This document shows, piece after piece, positions 9,228-18,091 of a stretch of DNA of 64,000 bases. The stretch comes from Lachnospiraceae bacterium P6B14 (GTDB lineage: Bacteria > Bacillota > Clostridia > Lachnospirales > Lachnospiraceae). The position numbers and the translations under genes were made by a program. The stretch's first letter is position 1; every line of letters begins with the position of its first letter. Under the pieces are notes generated by a model that ran no database searches, was not told where the DNA came from, and worked only from the letters and a program-made list of their open reading frames with translations. The stretch is taken from the NCBI GenBank assembly GCA_000687695.1, contig JHWZ01000010.1, positions 29,575 to 93,574 on the forward strand. The letters run 5' to 3'.

Positions 9228-10139
9228 TTATATATACTGTCTGAACTCTACGATCGTTTTTCCGTCAACGTTTTGTTGCAGCGCCTGCTCAAGCATATCC
9301 ACATGATCCGCAACAACCTTTCCTATTCTGGTCGGCAAAGCTCCCGTATCATGATCCCTGATCGACAGCTTCAGAACACTATCTCCGTACAGGAACAGCT
9401 CCCCTGCACTTACGTTATATGATTTCGACAATGCTCCGGATATGGGAATCTCGAGATATCCGAATTTTTCATCCTCTCCATCAGGTCCCATGATATATGT
9501 GATCGGACCTCTGTCAACGACATTTTTGTAGAAAGAGGTCGCTGCCTGATTCGCATACATCTGGACGCTGAAATAAAACTTCTGATTTACGCTCATCACT
9601 ATACACGTCTGCGTCATCGCCTCGGGCGAGACCGGAGTCGGAGAAGGTGATGTCGACGCCGCTGCCGAACCCGTCGGCGTCGGCGTCGGCCAAACGAGCC
9701 ATGGCGTCGGGCTCGGTGTAGGCCTCCCGTGTCCGCAGTTCTGACAATAGTTACTCGTGTTCACAAATCCGCATACCGGGCACTCCCACTGGGAGTTCGT
9801 AACCTTTACCTTGCACGTGTAGGTTTTTGTTTTTCTCGACGAGTATCTGATCACGGCCTTAACAACTGCCGTACCCTTTTTCTTCGCCTTGATGGTGACC
9901 TGGGATTTCTTTTTATTTTTCAGGGCTATCAGATGTTTTCCTGACTGAATGGACCATGTGACCGCCCTCGAGGTATTTTTCATTTTCAATACCTTTGATT
10001 TGTTCGCGGGTATCTTTAACAGAGTGGCACTAAGACCCACCGAAGCCGTACCGGATCTCACCGGCACAGATATGGGATGTACCACCGAAAGGCATAGACA
10101 TATACATATAATAATGGCCATAAACGGTCTTTGCTTCAT
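9228..10139 (-). CDS. Secreted protein with Big_2-like domain and internal zinc ribbon
   Basis: 303 residues with a signal peptide (hydrophobic ~7-25). Residues ~35-112 resemble a Big_2-type Ig domain (LKIPANKSKVLKMKNTSRAV...KGTAVVKAVI). A zinc-ribbon-like pair follows, CPVC at 120-123 and CQNC at 132-135, then a Pro/Thr/Ser spacer (~140-175) and a C-terminal ~130-residue domain I do not recognise. A zinc ribbon in an exported part is unusual, since such ribbons are normally cytosolic. The start has AAGGAGG. It precedes the zinc-ribbon membrane gene in the same direction with a 22-base gap. Confidence 0.8.
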   Translation of the reverse strand: MKQRPFMAIIICICLCLSVVHPISVPVRSGTASVGLSATLLKIPANKSKVLKMKNTSRAVTWSIQSGKHLIALKNKKKSQVTIKAKKKGTAVVKAVIRYSSRKTKTYTCKVKVTNSQWECPVCGFVNTSNYCQNCGHGRPTPSPTPWLVWPTPTPTGSAAASTSPSPTPVSPEAMTQTCIVMSVNQKFYFSVQMYANQAATSFYKNVVDRGPITYIMGPDGEDEKFGYLEIPISGALSKSYNVSAGELFLYGDSVLKLSIRDHDTGALPTRIGKVVADHVDMLEQALQQNVDGKTIVEFRQYI

Positions 10140-10207
10140 TTGCCCGGCCTCCTTTTCACACTTGATTCATTTTACCACATTTTTTTCGCTTTGTGAAGAG
10201 TTTTAGG

Positions 10208-10236
10208 TTGAAAAATCTTCCGATTTGGGGTATTCT
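10208..10236 (+). promoter_or_regulatory. Possible sigma-70 promoter close to mutS2
   Basis: TTGAAA, a 17-base spacer, then TATTCT. The -10 ends only 7 bases before the mutS2 ATG, so a transcript from it would have almost no leader. The match is moderate and there is no experimental support. Confidence 0.4.
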
Positions 10237-10243
10237 TTAATGT

Positions 10244-12622
10244 ATGAATAAGAAAGTACTTCACACGTTGGAATATGACAAGATCATCGACAGATTGGTG
10301 CATGAAGCGGACTCTGATCCGGGTAAGGAAAAGGCGCGTAAGATCGTCCCTTTGTCGGATCGTGACCGCATCATAGAGCTGCAGGCTCAGACAACCGCTG
10401 CCGTAAACCGCATACTGAAGGACGCAAAGCCCTCCTTCAGCGGACTGAGGGATCCGAGGCGCGACTTAAAGCCTCTCGAAAAAGGCGGTACACTCGGCAC
10501 AGGTGAGCTCCTCAATATCTGTCGTCTTTTTGAGATAGCAAAAGGCGCGATCGCCCATGATGAAAAACTCGATGATTACGAGGACGTCCTGACAGGTCAA
10601 TTCAGATCGCTTACAGACGTGCCCGATCTGCGCGCCGAGATCAAAAGATGTATTCCCGGCCCCGATGAGATCGCTGATAACGCGAGCTCGGAGCTCGCCT
10701 CCATCAGGCGCACGATAAACGGTATGGACGGGCGTATCCGTGACCAGCTGAACAAAACCATAGCCCAGTCATCAGGGATGCTCAGGGAGAATCTCGTCAC
10801 GATCCGTGACGGCAGGTACTGCCTCCCCGTCAAAAGCGAGCACAAGGGATCATTCCCGGGTATGGTACATGACCAAAGCTCGACCGGCTCGACATTTTTC
10901 ATAGAGCCGATGGCCGTCGTAGAGCTGAACAACGAGCTCGCGTCCTGGTTTGCAAAAGAGCAGACCGAAATCCAAAAGATCTTAGCCGACCTTTCAAACC
11001 TGACCGCACCGTATATATCCGATATAGAGCGGGATTTTCTCCTGCTCGCGGACCTCGATTTTATCTTTGCAAAGGGTATGCTCTCCAAAAAAATGAGGGC
11101 ATCCGAGCCACTGTTTCAGGGCAAATACATACAGATCAGACAGGGTCGCCACCCGCTGATTCCCGATAAACAGGTGGTCCCCATCGATGTATCGCTCGGA
11201 AAGGACTATGACCTTTTAGTGATCACGGGTCCGAATACCGGCGGAAAGACCGTAACCTTAAAAACCGTCGGTCTCCTCACCCTGATGGGTCAGGCAGGCC
11301 TGCATATACCCGCGAATGACCGCTCTCACCTTAGAGTTTACGATGAAGTGTTCGCTGACATCGGCGATGAGCAGAGCATCGAACAATCGCTCTCTACATT
11401 TTCATCGCACATGACAAACACGGTGGATATTTTGAAAAAAGCGAACAGCCACACGCTCGCCCTTTTTGACGAGCTGGGCGCGGGCACGGACCCCACGGAG
11501 GGCGCCGCTCTCGCGATCGCGATCCTCGACCATCTGCACAAAAAGCACATCACCGCGATGGCGACCACTCACTACAGCGAGCTGAAACTCTACGCTCTGC
11601 AGGAGGATGGTGTCGAGAACGCATCCTGCGAGTTTGATGTGGAGAGTCTCGCTCCTACTTACAGACTTTTAGTCGGTATCCCCGGAAAAAGTAACGCCTT
11701 CGCGATATCGTCGAAGCTGGGCCTCTCCGACAAGATAATAAACGAAGCAAAAAAACGAATTGACGACGAAGCAAAAAGCTTTGAGGACGTGGTCTCGGGG
11801 CTCGAGCAGTCCAGAGTCGAGGCGGAAAAAGAGCGCGAAAAGGCCGTTCGCTTCAGAGAGAATGCCGAAGGCTACGCAAAAAAACTCGAAGAAAAAGAAG
11901 ATAAGCTGGAGCAATCCAGAGACAAGATACTTCGTCGCGCGAACGAGGAAGCCAGAGAGATCCTGGAACGCGCGAAAAAGGTGGCAGACGAGTCCATCCG
12001 CAAATATAACAAATGGATGAACGACCCCGAAGCTCTGAAGGCCATGGAAAGAGAGCGCGGTGCTCTGCGTGACGCCATGGATGAGGTTGACGAGGGACTC
12101 GCCGCCACAGGACCCGGCACCAAAAAACGGAAAAAAACCGGAGCCAAAAAGCCCGAAGAGCTCGCTGTCGGTGATATCGTCATGGTCCACTCGATGGGCG
12201 TAAAGGGCACTATCCAGACAGAGCCCGCCCGTGGCAAATGCTACGTCCAGATCGGTATCCTCAGATCCGAGGTCGATCTCGATGACCTCGAGTATCTCGA
12301 GTCGGAGACCAAACAGGCGAAGCGCGAGGCTACAATCACACAATCCAGAAACCTAAAATCCGCCAAGGCCATGACTGTTCATACGGAGATCAATCTCATC
12401 GGAATGACTGTCGCTGAGGCTGTTCCTCTTTTGGAAAAATATTTAGACGACGCGTATCTGGCGCACCTGTCCAGCGTCCGCATCATACACGGAATGGGCA
12501 CGGGAGCTCTCAGAAGCGCGGTACACGAGTCCTTAAAAAGAAACAAGACCGTGGAAAGCTTCCGCCTCGGAGAACAGGGCGAAGGCGGATACGGCGCCAC
12601 CGTGGCATTTTTCAAATACTGA
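10244..12622 (+). CDS. mutS2: MutS2 family DNA-binding ATPase/endonuclease
   Basis: 792 residues, the normal MutS2 length. The MutS-type ATPase has a Walker A at about 329-336 (GPNTGGKT), Walker B LALFDELGAG and TDPTEGAAL. A long charged coiled coil (~515-620) follows, then a KOW-like segment (GDIVMVHSMGVKGTI) and a C-terminal Smr domain (~709-792; VRIIHGMGTGALR). Family members act on branched DNA and on collided ribosomes. The first Smr motif reads INLIG in place of the common LDLRG. No strong ribosome site is seen. It is the first gene of a rightward unit with a two-component system 15 bases downstream. Confidence 0.95.
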   Translation: MNKKVLHTLEYDKIIDRLVHEADSDPGKEKARKIVPLSDRDRIIELQAQTTAAVNRILKDAKPSFSGLRDPRRDLKPLEKGGTLGTGELLNICRLFEIAKGAIAHDEKLDDYEDVLTGQFRSLTDVPDLRAEIKRCIPGPDEIADNASSELASIRRTINGMDGRIRDQLNKTIAQSSGMLRENLVTIRDGRYCLPVKSEHKGSFPGMVHDQSSTGSTFFIEPMAVVELNNELASWFAKEQTEIQKILADLSNLTAPYISDIERDFLLLADLDFIFAKGMLSKKMRASEPLFQGKYIQIRQGRHPLIPDKQVVPIDVSLGKDYDLLVITGPNTGGKTVTLKTVGLLTLMGQAGLHIPANDRSHLRVYDEVFADIGDEQSIEQSLSTFSSHMTNTVDILKKANSHTLALFDELGAGTDPTEGAALAIAILDHLHKKHITAMATTHYSELKLYALQEDGVENASCEFDVESLAPTYRLLVGIPGKSNAFAISSKLGLSDKIINEAKKRIDDEAKSFEDVVSGLEQSRVEAEKEREKAVRFRENAEGYAKKLEEKEDKLEQSRDKILRRANEEAREILERAKKVADESIRKYNKWMNDPEALKAMERERGALRDAMDEVDEGLAATGPGTKKRKKTGAKKPEELAVGDIVMVHSMGVKGTIQTEPARGKCYVQIGILRSEVDLDDLEYLESETKQAKREATITQSRNLKSAKAMTVHTEINLIGMTVAEAVPLLEKYLDDAYLAHLSSVRIIHGMGTGALRSAVHESLKRNKTVESFRLGEQGEGGYGATVAFFKY

Positions 12623-12637
12623 GAAAGGATTTCATCT

Positions 12638-13357
12638 ATGTCCAAAAAAAAGATCATGATCGTCGATGATGACGAAAACATCGCAAGCCTTTTGTCGCTG
12701 TACCTGACAAAGGAGTTTTTCGAGTGCAAGATAGCTCATGACGGCGAGACAGCTCTGGAGCTGAATAAAACCTTTGACCCGGATCTGATCCTGCTTGACA
12801 TCATGCTTCCCGGCATGGATGGATACGCTGTCTGCAGGGAGCTCAGAAAGGATTATATGACTCCTGTCATCATGCTCAGCGCCAAAACAGAGACCTTTGA
12901 TAAGGTGCTTGGCCTCGAGCTCGGTGCGGATGACTATATCAGCAAGCCATTCGACAACAAGGAGATGGTCGCCAGAGTAAAAGCGGTTCTGCGCAGGTAC
13001 GAAAACGGCTCACATGTTTCTCAGGAGAAAAAGACCGATGCTCCGCCTGAGGAGGTCACATGCGGCAATCTGGTCGTGAACCATATGAACTATACGGTAA
13101 CACAGGGGGGCAGCGCCATCGAGATGCCGCCAAAGGAACTCGAGCTTCTGTATTTTCTGGTGTCCCATCCCAATCAGGTATTCACCAGGGAGCAGCTGCT
13201 TGACCGTATCTGGGGCTATGAATATGTCTCGGAGACCCGTACCGTTGACGTGCACATCAAACGTCTAAGAGAAAAGCTGGAGGAAAACGACATCTACTCC
13301 ATCGCAACCATCTGGGGCATAGGATATCGATTTGAGATAAAGAAAAATGAGCAATAA
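12638..13357 (+). CDS. OmpR/PhoB-type response regulator
   Basis: 239 residues. The receiver domain has acidic residues DDD at 10-12, the phosphoacceptor Asp54 in LILLDIMLPGMDG and Lys102 in SKPFD. A C-terminal winged helix (~140-235) has the usual ELLYFLVSHPNQVFTREQLLDRIWG and RTVDVHIKRLREKL. Its ribosome site is AAAGGA. The gene overlaps the downstream kinase by 11 bases, so the pair is co-translated and the kinase is its likely partner. Targets are unknown. Confidence 0.95.
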   Translation: MSKKKIMIVDDDENIASLLSLYLTKEFFECKIAHDGETALELNKTFDPDLILLDIMLPGMDGYAVCRELRKDYMTPVIMLSAKTETFDKVLGLELGADDYISKPFDNKEMVARVKAVLRRYENGSHVSQEKKTDAPPEEVTCGNLVVNHMNYTVTQGGSAIEMPPKELELLYFLVSHPNQVFTREQLLDRIWGYEYVSETRTVDVHIKRLREKLEENDIYSIATIWGIGYRFEIKKNEQ

Positions 13358-14801
13358 AAGAAGACGACGCATTCATATTTTCGGAAAGACCACACTGATC
13401 AAAAAGCTTCTCGCTTTTTACCTGGTCATCGTTGTGGTGTCCTTTTATTTTATGCTCGCGGTCGGACGAAGCTACATATACGATCAGGTTTTGGAGGAGA
13501 CAACTACCTCACTTGCCGGCGCGGCAGACCGATTGGTACGCTCCGGCATAACCGGCGAGGACTTCACCGCCAAGTCTCTGAAAAAGCTCACGCCGTCATT
13601 TGATGTCGCCGCCAAGGCAGCAAACTGCCAGATCCTTATCATCGAAGACAACGGTGATATCATCATAGACACGGAGCAAAAGACCAAAGCCCCCTACTAC
13701 AACGTTCTCGATCATGGGCAGGCTTCTTTTCTGCATGAAAACGCCACCTATGATTACACGATCGGGGGATATCTGAGCACCCCATGTCTTTGCGTCTCCG
13801 TTCCCCTTTACAGCAGTGATAACTTCCATGGATTTCTCGTGTTCGCGCACAGCAACTCGTTCATCACGAACCGTGCGGACTACTACTATAACATCCTGTT
13901 GAACGTGTACTACATCGTGATCGGGCTTTTGTTACTGACCTATATCGGTCTGTATTTCTTCTGTTTCATTCCGTTAAAAAAATTGCGCGCAGGCAGCAAA
14001 GACTTCGCGATAGGCCGTGACAATCCGCCCATCATCATCCACTCAAACGACGAGTACGGCGAGATGGCGGAAACCCTCAACGTCCTCGGCGAAGAGCTGT
14101 CGAAGTTCGACGAGTATCAGAGAAAGTTCCTCTCCGGTATCTCCCACGACTTCCGTTCTCCTCTTACCTCCATCCACGGATACCTCCAGGCATTCCGCGA
14201 GGGCCTGATTCCGCCCGAGGAGGCCGAGCGTTACTATGATATCCTGCTCGCCGAGACAGACCGTCTGACAAAGCTGACAAACCAGATCATAGAGCTAAAC
14301 TCCTATGACAGGAACAATATACTCCTGAACGTGACTCCTTTCGATATCCACGAGACCATCCGAAAGGTAACTGATGCGCTAAACGGTCGAGCGGTGAGTC
14401 ACAACATCAACTACATCACGGAGCTCGCCGGCGACGGTCCGCTCATCGTCTGCGGTGATTCCGAAAAAATCCACCAGGTTCTCTTTAACCTCGTGGAAAA
14501 CGCGCTCAAGTTCAGCCCCGATAACTCCTACATCACGATCAGAACCTCCGTGAAAAAGGGCAAGGCCTTCATCTCCGTAAGAGATACGGGAATAGGAATA
14601 CCCAAGGATGACATCAACAGTATATGGGATCGTTTCTACAAATCAGACCACTCCCGAGGAAAGGATAAGACAGGAACAGGCCTGGGCCTTTCGATCTGTA
14701 AGGAGATCATGACCGCACACAAGGAAATGATAGACGTGATAAGCACCGAGGGTGTGGGATCGACCTTTACATTCAGACTGCCTCTCGATAAAGAAAAATG
14801 A
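13347..14801 (+). CDS. Membrane sensor histidine kinase, partner of the adjacent response regulator
   Basis: 484 residues. Membrane helices lie at about 20-40 and 184-209 and enclose a ~145-residue extracytoplasmic sensor. A HAMP-like region follows, then a HisKA box with His267 (GISHDFRSPLTS) and an HATPase domain with N box (LVENALKFSP), G1 (DTGIGIP) and G2 (GTGLGLS). This is a classic EnvZ/PhoR-like layout. Its start lies inside the end of the response regulator gene. The stimulus is unknown; the position after mutS2 does not indicate one. Confidence 0.95.
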   Translation: MSNKRRRRIHIFGKTTLIKKLLAFYLVIVVVSFYFMLAVGRSYIYDQVLEETTTSLAGAADRLVRSGITGEDFTAKSLKKLTPSFDVAAKAANCQILIIEDNGDIIIDTEQKTKAPYYNVLDHGQASFLHENATYDYTIGGYLSTPCLCVSVPLYSSDNFHGFLVFAHSNSFITNRADYYYNILLNVYYIVIGLLLLTYIGLYFFCFIPLKKLRAGSKDFAIGRDNPPIIIHSNDEYGEMAETLNVLGEELSKFDEYQRKFLSGISHDFRSPLTSIHGYLQAFREGLIPPEEAERYYDILLAETDRLTKLTNQIIELNSYDRNNILLNVTPFDIHETIRKVTDALNGRAVSHNINYITELAGDGPLIVCGDSEKIHQVLFNLVENALKFSPDNSYITIRTSVKKGKAFISVRDTGIGIPKDDINSIWDRFYKSDHSRGKDKTGTGLGLSICKEIMTAHKEMIDVISTEGVGSTFTFRLPLDKEK

Positions 14802-14821
14802 CCGCACACGCGGTCATTTTT
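14796..14821. terminator. Bidirectional terminator between the kinase gene and trmL
   Basis: The perfect dyad GACCGC-ACAC-GCGGTC is flanked by A and T runs on both sides, so it can stop the rightward mutS2 unit and the leftward trmL unit. Its left arm overlaps the kinase stop codon. Confidence 0.85.
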
Positions 14822-14831
14822 ACTGCATTTT

Positions 14832-15347
14832 TTAGTTTTTTTTCCACTTCAGTCTGTGGAGATCTCCCTTTGTATTTAAGTCCGTGAACCCCCTTTGACG
14901 CATAACCTCGTAAGCGATCACCGCCACCGAATTACTCAGATTCAATGATCTGATATCGCCGTACATGGGAATCCTTATCGCCGTATCCTCATGCTCGACG
15001 AGTATTTCCTCCGGGATTCCGGCGCTTTCCTTTCCAAACATCACATAGCATTCATCCTCATAGGTCACGTCGCTGTAGATATGACGTGCCTTGGTCGTAG
15101 CCATGTAAATACGCGGTTCGGTGCCTTTTTTCTCAAAATTTTGGTACAAAAAATCGGGATAGCTGTCATATACCGTAACATCCAGCTTACCCCAATAATC
15201 TAATCCCGCACGTCTGACCCATTTGTCGGATACCTGAAAACCCATGGGCTCGATGAGATGGAGTCTCGCTCCTATCGCTACGCACGTGCGTCCTATATTG
15301 CCGGTATTCTGAGGAATCTCCGGCTCGTGAAGTACTATGTTTAACAC
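14832..15347 (-). CDS. trmL: tRNA (cytidine(34)-2'-O)-methyltransferase
   Basis: 171 residues, the standard TrmL length. The SPOUT fold motifs are clear: NIVLHEPEIPQNTGNIGRTC at the start, LDYWGKLDV in the middle, FGKESAGIPEEIL, and the knot region IPMYGDIRSLNLSNSVAVIAYE near 140-160. It uses SAM to methylate the ribose at wobble position 34 of certain tRNA-Leu species. The start is GTG, one base after the cheX stop, with GGAGAG upstream. Co-transcription with cheX is likely though the functions differ. Confidence 0.95.
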   Translation of the reverse strand: MLNIVLHEPEIPQNTGNIGRTCVAIGARLHLIEPMGFQVSDKWVRRAGLDYWGKLDVTVYDSYPDFLYQNFEKKGTEPRIYMATTKARHIYSDVTYEDECYVMFGKESAGIPEEILVEHEDTAIRIPMYGDIRSLNLSNSVAVIAYEVMRQRGFTDLNTKGDLHRLKWKKN

Positions 15348-15348
15348 A

Positions 15349-15819
15349 TCAGCTCTCCTGCTTCAATGCAAGGAAGAGATCAATACCGCCACCATCAAAT
15401 ACCATCGGCACACAAAGTGACTTAGTATAGCTGGAGGTGAAGCTCACCTCTCCGTGTGAAAGCGTCGGCGGAGTGATATCGATACCAATACCTGATGAAG
15501 AGAACACGGTAGACGCGTTACCCATGATCATGTTTCCAAGCTCCGAAAGAGCCGATGAAGCAAAATCATCGATAGCCTTGATCTCGGTCATACACATCTT
15601 TGACGCGATGGCGCATGCATTTTTCTCGGACATGGCAATGAGCACCTGTCCACGCATCTCACCAGTCACGCCGACGATGATAACCCAATCATCCGCGCTG
15701 AAAGAAGCCTCTTTAAGAACAGGCTTCTGGATGGCAACTTCAACAAAGCACACATCCTGCAATATTTTCTTAGCTGTCATTAGAAACGGATTTATATGTT
15801 CCGCGTTCAGTGTTGCCAT
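15349..15819 (-). CDS. cheX: Chemotaxis phosphatase CheX
   Basis: 156 residues, typical of CheX. The CheC/CheX phosphatase signature SELGNMIMGNAST is present, with Glu93 and Asn96 as the likely catalytic pair. CheX dephosphorylates CheY-P and so ends the motor signal in Firmicutes and spirochaetes. The AGGAGG ribosome site is 8 bases upstream. No other che gene is next to it, but a chemoreceptor lies 5 kb away, which suggests the cell is motile or uses a che-like pathway. Confidence 0.92.
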   Translation of the reverse strand: MATLNAEHINPFLMTAKKILQDVCFVEVAIQKPVLKEASFSADDWVIIVGVTGEMRGQVLIAMSEKNACAIASKMCMTEIKAIDDFASSALSELGNMIMGNASTVFSSSGIGIDITPPTLSHGEVSFTSSYTKSLCVPMVFDGGGIDLFLALKQES

Positions 15820-15876
15820 ATCGCCGTCCTCCTACTAGATTTGTTTCGACACTTTTTCAGTATAACACAAATTTTG

Positions 15877-17028
15877 CTATCTGTCTACAAAATCTTTTAT
15901 CTTCTCCAAAGCGACCTTCAGATTCTCTATGGAATACGCGTAGGAAATACGCAAAAATCCCTCTCCGCACTCTCCGAAAGCATTGCCCGGAACCACCGCA
16001 ACTCTCTGTTCTTCGAGAAGTTTTGTGGCGAACTCCTCTGAAGTCATCCCCGTTTTTTTGATACTCGGGAATACATAAAAAGCTCCCCTCGGTTCGAAGC
16101 ATGTAAGCCCCATCTCATTCAGCTCATGCACGAGGAAGCGTCTCCTCTCATCGTAGCTGTCACGCATCTGCTCGACATCCGAATCGCCGTTTTTCATGGC
16201 CTCGATCGCCGCGTACTGACTTGTTGTCGGCGCACACATGATCACATACTGATGAACCTTTACCATCTGTTTAAGGATATTTTCCGGCGCAGCAGCGTAA
16301 CCGAGACGCCATCCTGTCATCGCGAACGCCTTTGAAAAACCGTTTATCACGACCGTACGCTCCTTCATATCGGGAAGACTCGCGATAGACACGTGCTTCT
16401 CTCCGTATGTCAGCTCAGCATATATCTCATCGGACAGCACAAAAATATCATGCTCCTTGACTATATCCGCTATGATCTGCAGCTCCGGCCCGCCCATGAC
16501 CGCACCTGTAGGATTGTTCGGGAACGGAAGAACCAAAAGCTTTGTCTTTTCCGTGATCACGGACTCGAGCTTCTCACGGGTCAGCTTAAACTGATCGTCA
16601 GAAGACAGCGGAAGTCTCACCGGAGTTCCTCCTGCGAGCACCACGCACGGATAATATGATACGTAGCATGGCTCCGGAATGATCACCTCATCACCGGGAT
16701 CGAGCATCACTCGACAGGTAAGGTCTATCGCCTCGCTTCCTCCGACCGTGACGAAAATCTCATTTGCGGAGTAATCGAGCTCAAACCTTCTCTTTAAATA
16801 TCTTCCTATCTCCTCACGAAGCTCCAAAAGACCGGAGTTTGACGTATAGAAAGTGCGCCCCTTCTCAAGAGCATATATACCTTCCTCGCGGATATGCCAC
16901 GGCGTGTCAAAATCGGGCTCGCCCACACCCAGAGAGATAACATCCTCCATCGTGCTTGCCAAATCGAAAAATCTCCTGATTCCCGACGGTGCCAGCGAGG
17001 TCACGGTTTTTGATAACGGATCTCTCAT
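15877..17028 (-). CDS. PLP-dependent class I aminotransferase
   Basis: 383 residues of fold type I. Visible motifs are LGVGEPDFDTP, the cofactor-contacting NNPTG at 171-175, SDEIYAELTYG near 199-209, and the Schiff-base Lys233 in NGFSKAFAMTGWRLGY. It belongs with the aspartate/aromatic/alanine aminotransferase group (PatA- and AspC-like); the exact substrate cannot be read. Its ATG overlaps the stop of the preceding Lrp-type regulator gene by 4 bases, so the two are tightly coupled and amino-acid control is plausible. Confidence 0.93.
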   Translation of the reverse strand: MRDPLSKTVTSLAPSGIRRFFDLASTMEDVISLGVGEPDFDTPWHIREEGIYALEKGRTFYTSNSGLLELREEIGRYLKRRFELDYSANEIFVTVGGSEAIDLTCRVMLDPGDEVIIPEPCYVSYYPCVVLAGGTPVRLPLSSDDQFKLTREKLESVITEKTKLLVLPFPNNPTGAVMGGPELQIIADIVKEHDIFVLSDEIYAELTYGEKHVSIASLPDMKERTVVINGFSKAFAMTGWRLGYAAAPENILKQMVKVHQYVIMCAPTTSQYAAIEAMKNGDSDVEQMRDSYDERRRFLVHELNEMGLTCFEPRGAFYVFPSIKKTGMTSEEFATKLLEEQRVAVVPGNAFGECGEGFLRISYAYSIENLKVALEKIKDFVDR

Positions 17029-17510
17029 GGTGTGATCAACTGCCTTTCATCGGTATCTTTGATTTTTTCAAGCGGGATACCGTGTTCTTTGTATTTTTTC
17101 AAAACGAAATAGGTCGCACAGCTGACCACGCTCTCCATCGGCGCCAGCTTCTGTGTAACGAATCTTGCAACCTCCTTCATGCTGCTTCCATCGATAATAA
17201 CGGTAAAGTCAAAATTACCGCTCATCAGATAAACATCCTTAACCTCGTCAAACTGGTATATCCTGGATGCGATCTTGTCAAAACCTCTTCCCCTCTCGGG
17301 CGCGGTCTTTACCTCGATCACGGCAGTCACACGTTCATCACCTGTTTTGTCCCAGTTGATGAGAGTCGGATATCCGCAGATGATGCCCTGCTCCTCCATC
17401 TCCGTGATCATATTCCTGATTTCCTCAGGTGAAGAATCAAGCATCGCCGCCAGATCCTTTGATGACAGACGGGCATTCTTCGCCAGATTTTTTAAAATCT
17501 TATCTTTCAT
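17025..17510 (-). CDS. Lrp/AsnC family transcriptional regulator
   Basis: 161 residues. The N-terminal helix-turn-helix is about 1-50 (LAKNARLSSKDLAAMLDSS). The C-terminal RAM-type effector domain is about 65-145, with the typical VYLMSGNFDFTVIIDG. The family binds amino acids and forms octamers on DNA. Translational coupling to the aminotransferase points to control of amino-acid metabolism. GGAGACGG lies before the ATG. Confidence 0.92.
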   Translation of the reverse strand: MKDKILKNLAKNARLSSKDLAAMLDSSPEEIRNMITEMEEQGIICGYPTLINWDKTGDERVTAVIEVKTAPERGRGFDKIASRIYQFDEVKDVYLMSGNFDFTVIIDGSSMKEVARFVTQKLAPMESVVSCATYFVLKKYKEHGIPLEKIKDTDERQLITP

Positions 17511-17530
17511 TTACCGTCTCCTCCTATTAT

Positions 17531-18088
17531 TCAAGCCTTGGTATCAAGTACTTTTTCAAGCTCATCGGGATGTCTCGGTTCCAAATATCTCCGGGAATCC
17601 CCGTTTTTTACGACTCTGTCGGCATCCCCTGTGACATAGCCTATAACCGCTGCATTGACCCCTTCTTCCGTAAGCCTGTCCACGATACGGCTGCCGCAAT
17701 CCGTTCCGATCAGGACAGCTCCTTTAGATCTGAGCAAATACGGGTTTATATCAAAAATCTCACAGACCTCGATACTTTCCTGTCGGATCAGTATCCTTTT
17801 TAAGTCCACCTCAAATCCTACGTTTGAAGCAGCTCCCATATCCCACAGGGCTCCGAATACTCCGCCCTCTGACATCTCCATCATGGCGGAGACGCCTTCA
17901 AGCTCACAGATTCCCGCTATGATCCCGGTATCTGATGACGCGGCCAACTCCGTGATATTTTTTAAAATGCGTTCGGGTAGTACTCGCTTCAGGTGATCCG
18001 TTTTTTCTTTTACAAGGACAGCGCTCCCATCGAGGCCTGCCCATCCTGCCATCACCAGCTCGTCACCCGGTTTCAGACTGCCTGTCAA
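17531..18088 (-). CDS. AIR synthase (PurM)-related C-terminal domain protein
   Basis: 185 residues matching only the C-terminal half of the PurM/HypE/SelD-type fold: SLKPGDELVMAGWAGLDGSA, MSEGGVFGALWDMGAASNVGFEV, then GAVLIGTDCGSRIVDRL. The ATP-binding N-terminal half of usual family members (~330 residues) is absent. The TTG start is backed by GGAGG 8 bases upstream and sits next to the VanW stop, so this is probably a natural short form and not a broken gene. It precedes the Lrp/aminotransferase pair by about 20 bases. Role unknown; scaffolding or substrate binding is possible. Confidence 0.75.
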   Translation of the reverse strand: MTGSLKPGDELVMAGWAGLDGSAVLVKEKTDHLKRVLPERILKNITELAASSDTGIIAGICELEGVSAMMEMSEGGVFGALWDMGAASNVGFEVDLKRILIRQESIEVCEIFDINPYLLRSKGAVLIGTDCGSRIVDRLTEEGVNAAVIGYVTGDADRVVKNGDSRRYLEPRHPDELEKVLDTKA

Positions 18089-18091
18089 AGC

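Noticed and set aside
11669..12343. Long open frame antisense to mutS2
   Set aside because: It mirrors the codon pattern of mutS2 on the other strand, has no ribosome site and encodes no recognisable domain.
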